From contig NZ_JADMJL010000027.1 in NCBI RefSeq assembly GCF_018780585.1, forward strand, positions 124,001 to 188,000: a DNA stretch of 64,000 nucleotides, read 5' to 3'. The notes under the pieces are model-generated. The model searched no databases and was not told the origin of the DNA. It saw only the letters and a program-made list of their open reading frames with translations. The stretch comes from Methyloversatilis discipulorum. Lineage in GTDB: Bacteria > Pseudomonadota > Gammaproteobacteria > Burkholderiales > Rhodocyclaceae. Position numbers and translations under genes: made by a program. This document shows positions 26,523 to 35,871 of the stretch, in pieces. Each line of letters opens with the position of its first letter. Within the stretch, counting starts at the first letter, position 1.

Positions 26523-27977
26523 ATGAGCGCACCCACCGCCACCGCATCCGACCCGCTCGAAGCCTGGGTGGACCGCCTGCGCAGCCAGGACATGCCCATC
26601 TTCAGCGCCACGCTCGCCGCCATCGGCGAGGTCGCGGGCGACGAGGCGAGTCCGACTTCCGCGCTCGGTACCATCATCCTGCGCGACGCCGGCATGACCG
26701 CACGCGTGCTGAGGATGGCCAATTCCGTTTTCTTCCGTGGCGAAAGCCAGCGCGTCAGCACGATTTCGCGCGCCATCGTCGTGCTCGGCTTCGACACGGT
26801 GCGCAATATCGCAGTGTCGGTCGCGCTGATCGACGCCTTTCTCGCCGGCGGCGTGCGCGAGCGCGTGGCGGCGGAGATGGCGCGCTGTTTCCACGCCGCG
26901 GTACATGCGCGGCACGCCGCGTCGGCGCGCGGCGACGCGTCGCCCGAAGAAGTGTTCATCGCGACGCTGCTGTCGCACATCGGCGAGATGGCGTTCTGGT
27001 GCTTTTCCGGCGAGGTCGGGCAGAAACTGGACAAGGCACTGCGCCAGAGCAAGGCGCAGCCCGAACAGGTCGAGATGGAGGTGCTGGGCTTTCGCCTGCG
27101 CACGCTGACACAGCAGCTGGCGCGCGAATGGGCGCTGCCCGGTCTGGTCGTGAACGCCTGCGCCGACGGCGTGCGGCTGGACAGCCGCGAGGCGCTGGTG
27201 GTCGCCGGCTACCGGCTTGCCGTGGCAGCCGAGGGTGGCTGGGACAGCGAACGCGCACGCGGCGCGATGCGCGATTACGCCAGGGTGTTGCGGCAGGACA
27301 TCACCACCGTCGCACCGGTGGTCGCCGCGCACGCTCGCGAGGCGGCCCGCATCGCCGGCTTCTACGGTTGCGAGGACGCGGCAGCGCGCATTCCGCAGCC
27401 GACACCGGCATCCGATGCTGCGCCGGCGGAGGGTGGCGACGGCGCCGAGGCGGATCCGCTGCTGCAACTGGATGTTGCGCGCCGCATGACCTCACTGATG
27501 GCGGCCCGTTCGGCCAGCACCGCGGTGCTCGATCTGGCGCTCGAAGGCGCAGGGCGCGCGCTGGGTGCCGATCGCGCAGTGCTCGCGCTGGTCGCGCCCA
27601 ACCGCGCACAACTGGCTGCGCGCGCGACCGAAGGTCACGGCGCGCAGCAGCTGATGCGCCATTTCACTTTCCTGCTCGCCGGTGCGCCGCGCGACGCGCT
27701 GACCGAACTGGTCGATCACGGCCGCGTCATCGATATCGATGCCGACCACGTGCCCGCACCCGGGCTGCCCTCGGTGGCCCGCCTGCGTGCTGCGCTGGGC
27801 GAGCGGCACCAGATACTGGTGCCGCTGCACGCGCAGAATCAGGTGGTCGGCGTGCTCTACATCGATCGCGCACCGTCACGGCCGCCGTTTCCGGCCGGCA
27901 CCCAGGACGCGCTGCTGCATCTGGCGCAGCTGGCCGGCCTGGCGCTCGACGCCGCGGCCGCACCGCGTCGCGGCTGA
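26523..27977 (+). CDS. HDOD-GAF signalling protein
   Basis: A 484-residue protein. Residues ~15-215 are an HDOD domain (LRDAGMTARVLRMANSVFF, STISRAIVVLGFDTVRNIA) and residues ~320-475 a GAF domain (ASTAVLDLALEGAGRALGADRAVLALV ... VPLHAQNQVVGVLYIDRA). Proteins with this order regulate c-di-GMP or stress pathways, probably by scaffolding, since HDOD domains lack catalytic residues. The ligand is unknown. It stands alone with its own 120-base upstream gap. Confidence 0.85.
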   Translation: MSAPTATASDPLEAWVDRLRSQDMPIFSATLAAIGEVAGDEASPTSALGTIILRDAGMTARVLRMANSVFFRGESQRVSTISRAIVVLGFDTVRNIAVSVALIDAFLAGGVRERVAAEMARCFHAAVHARHAASARGDASPEEVFIATLLSHIGEMAFWCFSGEVGQKLDKALRQSKAQPEQVEMEVLGFRLRTLTQQLAREWALPGLVVNACADGVRLDSREALVVAGYRLAVAAEGGWDSERARGAMRDYARVLRQDITTVAPVVAAHAREAARIAGFYGCEDAAARIPQPTPASDAAPAEGGDGAEADPLLQLDVARRMTSLMAARSASTAVLDLALEGAGRALGADRAVLALVAPNRAQLAARATEGHGAQQLMRHFTFLLAGAPRDALTELVDHGRVIDIDADHVPAPGLPSVARLRAALGERHQILVPLHAQNQVVGVLYIDRAPSRPPFPAGTQDALLHLAQLAGLALDAAAAPRRG

Positions 27978-28000
27978 AGCGCGTACGCGGCGCGCGCGGC

Positions 28001-28816
28001 TCAGCCGCGACGGCGGCGGGCGGCTGCGCCGATCAGGCCCAGACCGGCCAGCAGCAGCGCGTACGTTTCCGGCTCGGGCACCGGCGCCAGCATCAGCGTG
28101 CCGGCCATCAAGCCGCTTTCTTCGAAGCCCTGGACGGTGCCGGCGGGGATGTCGATGGCCGCGCCCACCCAGCCCGGGCGGGTGATGTAGCTCAGCGACA
28201 GCGTGACCTCGGCGCCGACCACGGTGTCGAGGCTCAGATCGAACGCTTCCATCGAGCCATTGCCGGTGTAGCTCACCGACTGACCGCCCCAGGACGCGAT
28301 CAGGCTGAAGGACGTGTCGGGCTGGATCACGGACAGGCTGGCCGAGAACAGCGACTCGGCGGTGCCGCTGATCAGCATGCGGATGGCGCTGCCGGCAGCT
28401 TCGCCGTCCGACGCGATCTTCAGCGTCGTATCCAGCGTCACGCGCGACGATTCAACCAGTCCCTGCAGGCCCTGTACGCCGTCGAATCCGAGCACCGAGG
28501 TGCCGCCGAGCGTAAAGCCGACGGCTGAGGCGTCGGTCTGCGCGTCCAGCGTGACTTCGCGTACCCAGTCGTAGCGGATGGTCGAGCTGCCGTCGGTCGC
28601 CGAGTCGCTGTACATGCCGAAGCCGAGCAGCGCTTGATCTGAGGACAGGTCATCGACCAGGGCGTCGGCCGACACCGTGCCGAACATGCTGGTGGTGGCT
28701 TCGGCATAGGTATAGCCACCGACGAGGCTGGGGCCGACGATCTGGAAGTGTGCAGCCTGTGCGGACAGGCCGGTGGCGGCCAGCGCGAGCGCCAGCGAGG
28801 TCTTGATCAGGTTCAT
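28001..28816 (-). CDS. PEP-CTERM exosortase substrate protein
   Basis: A 271-residue exported protein with a signal peptide ending GLSAQAA, a beta-rich middle, and a C-terminal PEP-CTERM tripartite signal: VPEPETYALLLAG, hydrophobic helix, ARRRRG. The tail is recognised by exosortase, which is not in this window. No catalytic domain was recognised; it is likely a surface or matrix protein. It is the last gene of a minus-strand run. Confidence 0.85.
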   Translation of the reverse strand: MNLIKTSLALALAATGLSAQAAHFQIVGPSLVGGYTYAEATTSMFGTVSADALVDDLSSDQALLGFGMYSDSATDGSSTIRYDWVREVTLDAQTDASAVGFTLGGTSVLGFDGVQGLQGLVESSRVTLDTTLKIASDGEAAGSAIRMLISGTAESLFSASLSVIQPDTSFSLIASWGGQSVSYTGNGSMEAFDLSLDTVVGAEVTLSLSYITRPGWVGAAIDIPAGTVQGFEESGLMAGTLMLAPVPEPETYALLLAGLGLIGAAARRRRG

Positions 28817-28844
28817 TTCTGTTCTCCGGAATCAGGGGCGGGCG

Positions 28845-30740
28845 TCAGTCATTCTTGGTGATGCGGTTCTGCGGGCCCGGCGCGACGCCGGTCGGGTTTG
28901 CCTGCAGATAGGCTTCGAAGGCGTCGGTATCGACCGCACCGCCGAGGCGCTGCGCGCCGTCCTTCAGCACGGCGAAGCCGTCGCCGCCGTCGGCGAGGAA
29001 GCTGTTCACCGTCACCCGGTAACTGGCCGACGGATCGATCGCCACGCCATCCAGGGTCATCGACGTGACGCGCGCGTTGCAGGCGTTGCCGGCGGTGTAG
29101 GCGTAGTGGAAGCCGCGCGACACCTGCAGGATGCGGGTCGCGGTCTGGCCGTTGCAGCCGTTGAACTGCGTTTCCAGCAGCGTGCGGATCTGGGCGCCGG
29201 TCAGCGTCATGGTGACCAGCGAATTGCCGAAGGGCTGCACGGTGAAGGCGTCGCCGTAGGTCACCTTGCCATCCGGCGTATTGAACGGCAGGTCGGCACG
29301 GATGCCGCCGGGATTCATGAAGGTCACCACGGCTTCGCCGGTGCCCGCATCGTCCGTCGCGTCGAGCTGGGCGTCAGCGATCACGTCGCCCAGTGCCGAT
29401 TCGCCGGCCGCGTTCTGCGAGCGGCTGATCGCCGCCGTGATCGTGCCGATGACGCGTGCCTTGGGCACGGCGGACAGCGCGTCGTAGTGCGCTACCAGAT
29501 CGGTCAGCGCCGCATCTTCTTCGGTCGTGGTGCCGGTGACCAGGTTGTTGGCGGCCACCGCGATCACGTCACGCGTGCGGGTATCGATGGTGAGATCGAT
29601 GTCGCTCAGGTTGCGCGCGTACTGCCCGGCCGACGTCACGCGCACCGGCTGGCCGGCAGCGTTGTTGATCAGGCAGTTGTATGCGGCGTGGGTGTGGCCG
29701 GACACCACCAGGTCGACCTCGGGGTCGAGCCGGTTGACGATGCCGACGATGGGGCCGGACGCACCGGTGCAGCCATTGATGCCGCCGGACGCAAAGCCGC
29801 CTTCGTGGATCAGCACGACGATGGACTCGATGCCCTGCGCCTTCAGTTTCGGGATCAGCGCATTGACGGTGTCGGCCTCGTCGTTGAACTGCAGGCCGGC
29901 CACGCCGGACGGCGACACGATGCTCGGCGTGCCTTCCAGCGTCATGCCGATGAAGGCCACCTTGTTGCCGAGGAAGTCCTTGACGCCGTAGCCGGGGAAC
30001 ACGGTGCTGCCGGTGGCGGTGTCATGTACGTTGGCGGCGAGGAAGCGGAACTTCGCGCCAGCGAATTCGCCGCCCTTCAGATCCTCGTTCATGCCCAGAC
30101 CGGAGTAGGCGTCAGTCGGGTGGTTGCCGCCGTGCTGCATGCGCAGCAGTTCGTCCTTGCCTTCGTCGAACTCGTGGTTGCCGACGGCATTGAAGTCGAT
30201 GCCGATGCGGTTCATCGCCTCGATCGTCGGCTCGTCCTTGAACAGCGCCGAGGTCAGCGGGCTCGCACCGATCATGTCGCCGGCCGACACCACGGCGTGC
30301 AGCGGGTTCTGCGCCTTCAGTTCCTTGATGCGGGTCGAGAAGCGGGTGACACCCGGGTTGCTGCTCGAACCTTCGAACGGCTTGATGTAGCCGTGGAAGT
30401 CGTTGAAGGCGATCAGCTTCACCTTCAGCGTGCTGCCGATCTGCGAATTGCGTGCGGCGATCAGCAGGCGGGCGCGTTCGACCGCACTGATCTTGCCGGC
30501 CTTCTGCTGCGCCAGCGTCACCGACGATACGTGGGCGATGAAGGCGGCCTGATTGCCCCACGGGTCCTCGTCGCGGATCTGGCTGTCGACGGTGGCGCAG
30601 CTGGCGTCCAGTACGCGGTTGGGCACGCCGGCATCGGTGCTGCCGAACAGTACGTTCGCGCTGTGGGTGCCGGGCGTGCAGGCGAGGGCGGACTGGCTGA
30701 CAATGCCGGCCACGGCCAGCGCGAGAAGTTTGAGACGCAT
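28845..30740 (-). CDS. Secreted 5'-nucleotidase / 2',3'-cyclic phosphodiesterase family
   Basis: A 631-residue periplasmic or secreted UshA-type enzyme with a signal peptide ending SQSALA. The metallophosphatase domain has FNDFHGYI, SAGDMIGASP, GNHEFDEG and SGHTHAAYN motifs for two metal ions. The C-terminal 5'-nucleotidase domain (FMNPGGIRADLP ... SFLADGGDG) provides the substrate-stacking region. It hydrolyses extracellular nucleotides to release phosphate. Unlike its neighbours it has no PEP-CTERM signal and ends in KND. Between the signal peptide and the catalytic core are ~85 residues of extra sequence. Confidence 0.88.
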   Translation of the reverse strand: MRLKLLALAVAGIVSQSALACTPGTHSANVLFGSTDAGVPNRVLDASCATVDSQIRDEDPWGNQAAFIAHVSSVTLAQQKAGKISAVERARLLIAARNSQIGSTLKVKLIAFNDFHGYIKPFEGSSSNPGVTRFSTRIKELKAQNPLHAVVSAGDMIGASPLTSALFKDEPTIEAMNRIGIDFNAVGNHEFDEGKDELLRMQHGGNHPTDAYSGLGMNEDLKGGEFAGAKFRFLAANVHDTATGSTVFPGYGVKDFLGNKVAFIGMTLEGTPSIVSPSGVAGLQFNDEADTVNALIPKLKAQGIESIVVLIHEGGFASGGINGCTGASGPIVGIVNRLDPEVDLVVSGHTHAAYNCLINNAAGQPVRVTSAGQYARNLSDIDLTIDTRTRDVIAVAANNLVTGTTTEEDAALTDLVAHYDALSAVPKARVIGTITAAISRSQNAAGESALGDVIADAQLDATDDAGTGEAVVTFMNPGGIRADLPFNTPDGKVTYGDAFTVQPFGNSLVTMTLTGAQIRTLLETQFNGCNGQTATRILQVSRGFHYAYTAGNACNARVTSMTLDGVAIDPSASYRVTVNSFLADGGDGFAVLKDGAQRLGGAVDTDAFEAYLQANPTGVAPGPQNRITKND

Positions 30741-30766
30741 GGTGTTTCTCCGGAAGGGGGGCGGGC

Positions 30767-31486
30767 TCAGGCAGCCTTGCGGCGCACGGCGAACGACAGC
30801 AGGCCGAGGCCGGCGATCAACATGGCCCAGCTGTCGGCTTCGGGAACGGCGCTCACTTCGATGTTCAGCGTGGGGCCGGCATAGGTGTTGTTGTTGTAGC
30901 CGGCATAGGTCGCGGCCACACCGCCGTCGCCATCGACCAGCGCCAGCGTCACGCGCGAATCGGCCAGGATGTCGGCGGCCAGCGCCTGCGCGCCGGCGTT
31001 GTTGCCGGCAGCGCGATCGAACAGCGTGTAGGTGTCGACCGTGCCGCTGGACACCTGAACGAATTCATAGCTCATCACCTGCTGCGCATCGGCGAAGTCG
31101 CCGGCGAACGGGTACTGCAGCGGGCTCGGTGACACGATGCTGACGGTGTCGTTGCCGGTGAAGTAGACATCGACCGAGCCATCGGCAGTGAAGGCGGCGT
31201 TCGACTGGGTCAGCGACAGGCTGATGCTGTCGATCACCCAGCCATTGATGCCGTATTGCGCGTCGAACTGCGCCTTCAGCGACGCGATGTCGAAGCGCGC
31301 CACGCCGTACGACGCGAAGCTGCCGTAGTCGGCGCCTTCGACGTTGAAGAAGTTGATGCCGCTGCCACCGGTGCGCACGCCGCCCGGCTGGACGGTGGCG
31401 TTCTGGATGGCCTCGACGCTGGCCGCGTGGGCCGACAGGCCGGTGAAGCACAGCACGGTGGCGGCAAGCAGTTTCTGCATGTTCAT
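30767..31486 (-). CDS. PEP-CTERM protein with variant VPEAD signal
   Basis: A 239-residue secreted protein with a signal peptide ending SAHAAS and a beta-rich body. Its C-terminal sorting signal reads VPEADSWAMLIAG, a helix and RRKAA. The second proline of PEP is replaced by alanine, an uncommon but known variant. No enzyme domain was recognised. Confidence 0.8.
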   Translation of the reverse strand: MNMQKLLAATVLCFTGLSAHAASVEAIQNATVQPGGVRTGGSGINFFNVEGADYGSFASYGVARFDIASLKAQFDAQYGINGWVIDSISLSLTQSNAAFTADGSVDVYFTGNDTVSIVSPSPLQYPFAGDFADAQQVMSYEFVQVSSGTVDTYTLFDRAAGNNAGAQALAADILADSRVTLALVDGDGGVAATYAGYNNNTYAGPTLNIEVSAVPEADSWAMLIAGLGLLSFAVRRKAA

Positions 31487-31534
31487 GGTCTGACCTCTGT
31501 GGGGTGGAGTGGTGATTCGCGAGACCGCGGTGCT

Positions 31535-32959
31535 TCAGCGACGACGGCGTGCGGCGGCGCCGATCAGGCCGAGACCGGCCAGCAGCAGCGCGTACTGTTC
31601 GGGTTCGGGCACCACCTGCACGTCGACCCAGACCGCCTTGTGGTCCGAACTGGGCAGGCCGCCATACAGGCCCGGATTGCCGAAGGTGCCGACCAGATCG
31701 AACGCGTCGCCGGTGTTGTTCGCCGCCGAAGTGTCCGGATCGACCGGCCAGTAGATGCCGCTGCCTTTGACGTCCAGATTCGCCGACGGCAGCACGTAAT
31801 CGACACGCAGATTGCCGGGTGCGGCATCGCTGAAGTCCGCCGTGTCCTGCGACGGATCGCCGACGTGGCTCTGATTGGCGCTGCCGTTGTTGCTGGGGTA
31901 GCCGGCCGCCGCGGTGCCGCCGTCGGATGACGGGGTGACCGAGGTGTTGATCAGCGGGTTGTCCAGCAGCTGACCGATGGCGTTGTACTGCTCGCCATTG
32001 ACCGTGCCCTTGAAGCTGTCGCCGTCGAAGGGGTCGGCGTTGTAGTCGCCGGCGATGACGAATTTCGCGCCGGCTTCGAGACCGCCGGTATTGCCCTGGT
32101 CGTCGTAGATGTAATCGGCGCCGGCGACGTAGTCGGCCCAGAAGCGGATCTCATCGTGATTGCGCTTGCCGTTGCGGTCTTCCGCGCCGTCGAAGGTGGG
32201 CGGCGTCGGGTGGGCGGTCAGGAAATGCACGTCCTGACCGTTGATGCGCACCGTCACATCGACGTGGTTCTTCGACGACAGGCGCAGCGCGTCGATTTCG
32301 GCCTGCGAGTAGAAATTGCCGAGCTTGTTGGCGGTCGGGTCGTTGGTCAGCAGATTGCCCGGCATGTCCTTCCACAGAAAGGTCTGGAAGCTGCGCACGC
32401 TGACGATTTCGTACTTCGAATAGATGGTGAAGCCGTACTGCCCGCCGAAGTTTCCGAAGCCGTAGGCGTCGTCGCCGCCGGCCACCACGCCGTTGTTGTT
32501 CAGGTCGAAGCCCGACGCCAGACCGGTGTTGGTGTTCGGCGTGTAGCGATAGGCGTAGTCGACGCCCGAGGTCATGCCACGCACTGCATTGCCGTGCGCA
32601 GCCGACAGGAAGTTGTCCTGGAACAGCTTTGACGCGTTGCTCGAATAGCCCAGACCCATCGCCGTGCTGCTGGCGGTCGGCGTGCCGTTCAGGTCGAAGT
32701 CGAATTCATTCACCAGCAGCACGTCGGCATTCACGCGCTGGATGATTTCCGCCACGTTGTGCGCCTGCTGGATGCGGTTGGCGACCGTGGTGCCGACGCC
32801 GCTGGCCAGCGGGTTGGCGAGGTCGGACAGCAGCTGGCCCGATGCGTCGCGGTTCAGCGACGCATTGAAGGTGGCGAAGCGGACGGTGTCGGCTTGCGCG
32901 GCGCCGGCGGCGGTGGCTAGCAGCAATGCGGCGACGATCGGTTTCAGCGTGGCTTTCAT
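31535..32959 (-). CDS. Endonuclease/exonuclease/phosphatase-fold secreted enzyme with PEP-CTERM
   Basis: A 474-residue exported enzyme with a signal peptide ending GAAQA. Endonuclease/exonuclease/phosphatase motifs are visible: FATFNASLNR, LLVNEFDFD, GDYNADPFDGD and SDHKAVWVD. The PEP-CTERM signal is VPEPEQYALLLAG with RRRR. It could cut extracellular DNA or phosphodiesters. Neighbouring nucleotidase and phytase-type genes point to extracellular phosphorus scavenging. Confidence 0.88.
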   Translation of the reverse strand: MKATLKPIVAALLLATAAGAAQADTVRFATFNASLNRDASGQLLSDLANPLASGVGTTVANRIQQAHNVAEIIQRVNADVLLVNEFDFDLNGTPTASSTAMGLGYSSNASKLFQDNFLSAAHGNAVRGMTSGVDYAYRYTPNTNTGLASGFDLNNNGVVAGGDDAYGFGNFGGQYGFTIYSKYEIVSVRSFQTFLWKDMPGNLLTNDPTANKLGNFYSQAEIDALRLSSKNHVDVTVRINGQDVHFLTAHPTPPTFDGAEDRNGKRNHDEIRFWADYVAGADYIYDDQGNTGGLEAGAKFVIAGDYNADPFDGDSFKGTVNGEQYNAIGQLLDNPLINTSVTPSSDGGTAAAGYPSNNGSANQSHVGDPSQDTADFSDAAPGNLRVDYVLPSANLDVKGSGIYWPVDPDTSAANNTGDAFDLVGTFGNPGLYGGLPSSDHKAVWVDVQVVPEPEQYALLLAGLGLIGAAARRRR

Positions 32960-32977
32960 CGGACTCTCCTGGTCGGT

Positions 32978-34153
32978 TCAGCGACGGGCGGCACGACGCG
33001 CGAAGGCCAGCAGGCCGAGGCCGGCCAGCAGTTGCGCGTACTGTTCGGGTTCGGGGACGGCGCTCACTTCGATGGCGATGAACTGCGTGCTCTGCGTGGC
33101 GCTGAAGTTGTTGTCGGCGACCAGCACCAGCGTGCGGTTGCCGTTGGCCAGCGTCTTGCCCCAGCTCACGCCTTCGATGTTGTCCAGCGTGATGCCTTCG
33201 TAGGTGATCGGCATTTCCAGCAGCAGCGTGCGGCGCATCGGCGTGTAGTCGGCGCCGGCCAGGCTGGCGAAGTTACTCACGTCGGTGGTTTCGGCGGTGA
33301 TTTCCGCCAGCGTCAGCTGGATGGTGTTGCCGACGCCAAAGGCGAAGGCGCGCTCGATCGCGATGAACTGCGTGTCGGAAATCGCCAGCAGTTCGGGCAG
33401 GCCGTTGTCCGGGCCGAAGGGCGCGCCCGGCACTGCGTCGACCGGAATCGGCGGCAGTTCGTAGGCATATTGCGCACCGGCCGCGCCGCTCACCGGGTCG
33501 AGCGCGGTCAGGCGCACCACGCTGCCGTTGCTGATGGACGTGATCGGGCCGTCCTGCACCAGCGCGTCTTCGTTGGCGGTGTAGATCGTGCCGTCCGGCG
33601 TCACCGTGAGCGCTTCGAACAGCTTGTTGTTGCGCCCGCCCGTGGTGGCGTTGTCGACGTAGTTGTACATGGCCGGCGTGGCGAATTCGCGCACGAACAC
33701 GCCTGACGTCGTCATTTCACGGACGAAGGGCTGGTAGCGGCTGGCGGCGTTCGCGTTCCAGTTGCCTTCCGACGACCAGTACAGATTGCCGTTCGGCGCG
33801 ACGCGGATGCCTTCCGGGTCCACCGTGCGGGCGTTCGACGGGAAGGTCGTGCCGTCCGGCCGTTGCATGTAGGTCTGGCTGTTGATGGTGACGCCGTTGA
33901 AGCCGGCGGCGTCGTAGTCCAGCGACAGGTTGTAGAAGCGCGGCGTGCCGCGCTCGCCGCCGCGGTCATCGGCGATCGCCCAGTAGGTGCCGTCGGCGGC
34001 GCGGTCGAGGCCGGAGATGCCGCCGAATTCGACGCCCTGGAACAGCGTGCCAGTCGGCAGCGAGGTCGCGCCGATCACGCGCAGCGAGAAGTCGGCCGCC
34101 TGTGCGGCGCCGAACGAGAGGGCCACGGCGGTGGCCAGAAGCAGTTTCTTCAT
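32978..34153 (-). CDS. Esterase-like phytase-type protein with PEP-CTERM
   Basis: A 391-residue exported protein. The signal peptide ends GAAQA. The body matches the esterase-like phytase family (SGLDRAADGTYWAIADDRG, VDPEGIRVAPNGNLYWSSEG, FEALTVTPDGTIYTANEDA, VLVADNNFS). Activity on phytate or other phosphate esters is inferred. The C-terminus is VPEPEQYAQLLAG with RRAARR. The ATG at 34153 follows AGGA at seven bases and was preferred to a longer start. Confidence 0.85.
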   Translation of the reverse strand: MKKLLLATAVALSFGAAQAADFSLRVIGATSLPTGTLFQGVEFGGISGLDRAADGTYWAIADDRGGERGTPRFYNLSLDYDAAGFNGVTINSQTYMQRPDGTTFPSNARTVDPEGIRVAPNGNLYWSSEGNWNANAASRYQPFVREMTTSGVFVREFATPAMYNYVDNATTGGRNNKLFEALTVTPDGTIYTANEDALVQDGPITSISNGSVVRLTALDPVSGAAGAQYAYELPPIPVDAVPGAPFGPDNGLPELLAISDTQFIAIERAFAFGVGNTIQLTLAEITAETTDVSNFASLAGADYTPMRRTLLLEMPITYEGITLDNIEGVSWGKTLANGNRTLVLVADNNFSATQSTQFIAIEVSAVPEPEQYAQLLAGLGLLAFARRAARR

Positions 34154-34177
34154 GATGGATTCCTGCAGGCGTGACAA

Positions 34178-34203
34178 ACCGGCCCCGACGCGGCGGGGCC
34201 GGT
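34178..34203 (-). repeat. Intercistronic hairpin between the two phytase-type genes
   Basis: ACCGGCCCCG pairs with CGGGGCCGGT around a six-base loop. It follows the stop of the upstream gene (minus strand) and is followed only by TTTG, so it is at best a weak terminator or an mRNA stabiliser. Confidence 0.6.
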
Positions 34204-34211
34204 GCGAAGGA

Positions 34212-35555
34212 TCAGCGGCGGCGCTTTGCGGCCAGGCCGATCAGGCCCAGGCCGGCCAGCATCAGCGCGTAGGTTTCCGGCTCCGGCACCGGGTTGGCCA
34301 GGCTGATCTTCAGGAACTCGGTGTGGTCGGAACCGAAGTCGCGGCCGCCGGTGCCCGGGTAGTTGTTGTCGTTGATCACCAGCAGCGTGTTGGCGTCGAG
34401 GATGAGCACGTCCTCGATGGTCACGTAGGGGAAGGTGAAGGTGGTGAGGCCGTCGCCGTTCAGATCGTCCGGGTCGGCGATGTTCATCAGGTCGACCAGT
34501 TCGGTCTTGGTGACGAAGCCGCCGTCGGCGACACCGGTGGTGTCGGCGATGAAGATCTTCTTGAACGGCGTGCCGCTGGTGGCGGTGCCGCCGTTGCGCT
34601 CGATCACTAGGAAGCGGTGGTCGTCGATGGCCGTCATGTCGCCGATCGCGGTGCCTTCGGCTTCGAGCTGGTACAGGTAGTCAAGGCCGGTATAGCTTTC
34701 GCTGTCGATGCTGAATTCGTTGATGCGCAGGCTCTTCGCCGGATCGCCGGCCACGGTCTTTTCGAGCAGCGTGTAGAGCTTGTCGCCGCTGGCGTTGATG
34801 GCCATGCCCTCGAAGCCGCCCGAGCCGCCGAGGTTGCTCGTGACCGAACCGTTCAGCACCGCCTCGTGCTGCGGCGCGAACACGCCGGGCAGCGCGATTT
34901 CGCGGCGCTGGACCACGCCGGTAGCGTCGGTTTTCACCAGGTAGGGACCGAATTCATCGCCGAACCACAGATTGCCGTTCTTGTCCTGGCGCACCGATTC
35001 GACGTCGAGGTCGGCGCCGGTGAGCAGGCGGCCGGCCTTGATCGACGGATCGACCAGCGGGTTGGCGGCGTTGTTGTAGTAGTGCGTGTAGTCGGCCTGG
35101 ACCTTGATGCTCAGCAGGTTCTTCGGGTCGCTCAGCGTGATCCGGCTCGCGGCGTTGAAGGCGGGCAGCGAGGCGCCGGTATTCCAGTTGGCGGCGGACA
35201 CGGTGCCGCTGCCGCCCAGCGCGGTGCGGAAATCGACATTCACCGCGTAGCTGCGCAGCAGCGTGTCGGCCGAATTGCCCTGCGCGCCGAAGCCGTTGTC
35301 GGTGATGACGCGGAAGCTGCCGTTGGCGCCGGCCAGCACGCCCGAGAAGCCCTGCACCGGCTGCATGTCGACCAGCGGCAGCGGATTGCCGCCGGCACCT
35401 GCGCCGGCAAACTGACCCGAGGTCGGGCCGTCGGCGAAGGTGTTGGCCGGCATCACGGCCCAGCCGGACAGCGTGTTCTGCGCGGCGTTGGCCGAGGTGG
35501 CGGCAAAGGCGGCCGCCACGGCCAGCACCAGGGTGAGTTGCGTGCGTGCGTTCAT
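34212..35555 (-). CDS. Esterase-like phytase-type protein with PEP-CTERM (second copy)
   Basis: A 447-residue exported protein with a signal peptide ending TSANAA. It belongs to the same esterase-like phytase family as the gene downstream (FRVITDNGFGAQGN, DVESVRQDKNGNLWFGDEFG, GGFEGMAINASGDKLYTLLE, TLLVINDNNYPGTGGRD). The C-terminus is VPEPETYALMLAG with KRRR. The ATG at 35555 has GGGAG at seven bases; the longer frame upstream is not family-like. It is first in the minus-strand secreted-enzyme run. Confidence 0.87.
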   Translation of the reverse strand: MNARTQLTLVLAVAAAFAATSANAAQNTLSGWAVMPANTFADGPTSGQFAGAGAGGNPLPLVDMQPVQGFSGVLAGANGSFRVITDNGFGAQGNSADTLLRSYAVNVDFRTALGGSGTVSAANWNTGASLPAFNAASRITLSDPKNLLSIKVQADYTHYYNNAANPLVDPSIKAGRLLTGADLDVESVRQDKNGNLWFGDEFGPYLVKTDATGVVQRREIALPGVFAPQHEAVLNGSVTSNLGGSGGFEGMAINASGDKLYTLLEKTVAGDPAKSLRINEFSIDSESYTGLDYLYQLEAEGTAIGDMTAIDDHRFLVIERNGGTATSGTPFKKIFIADTTGVADGGFVTKTELVDLMNIADPDDLNGDGLTTFTFPYVTIEDVLILDANTLLVINDNNYPGTGGRDFGSDHTEFLKISLANPVPEPETYALMLAGLGLIGLAAKRRR

Positions 35556-35871
35556 GTCGTGTCTCCCACAGGTTTCATGCCGGCGGAGTGCCGGGAACGC
35601 GCCGACCATAGGGAGAGGTCTTTTCAATGCCATGAAGGGCAGGTGAGCCGTTCGGCCCATGCCGCCTGCAAATCCGCGCCCGGCCGGGGCGTGCGTGTCG
35701 ACGTGGGGGTGCCTGCGCGGCCTTGCCGCGGCCGCCCGCGCACGCGGCAGATGACGACCGTGTGACGGAATGCGTTTCTTCCTGTTACGCCGCGGACCCC
35801 GTGCACGGCCCGGCAACGGCTGCGGCCTGCATGTAAACTCCGCGCTTTACCTCCCGCGAACCGAGCCTGCC
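35556..35871. other. Divergent intergenic region before argJ and the phytase-type gene
   Basis: 316 bases with no gene. It must hold the promoters of both divergent neighbours. A weak PhoB-box-like repeat (GTCA twice, 11 bases apart on the minus strand) is at 35751-35768, but no -10 follows it. Nothing else was recognised. Confidence 0.5.

Noticed and set aside
35751-35768. A PhoB-box-like repeat before the phytase-type gene
   Set aside because: Only about 10 of 14 positions fit on inspection and no -10 element follows; too weak to list as a site.
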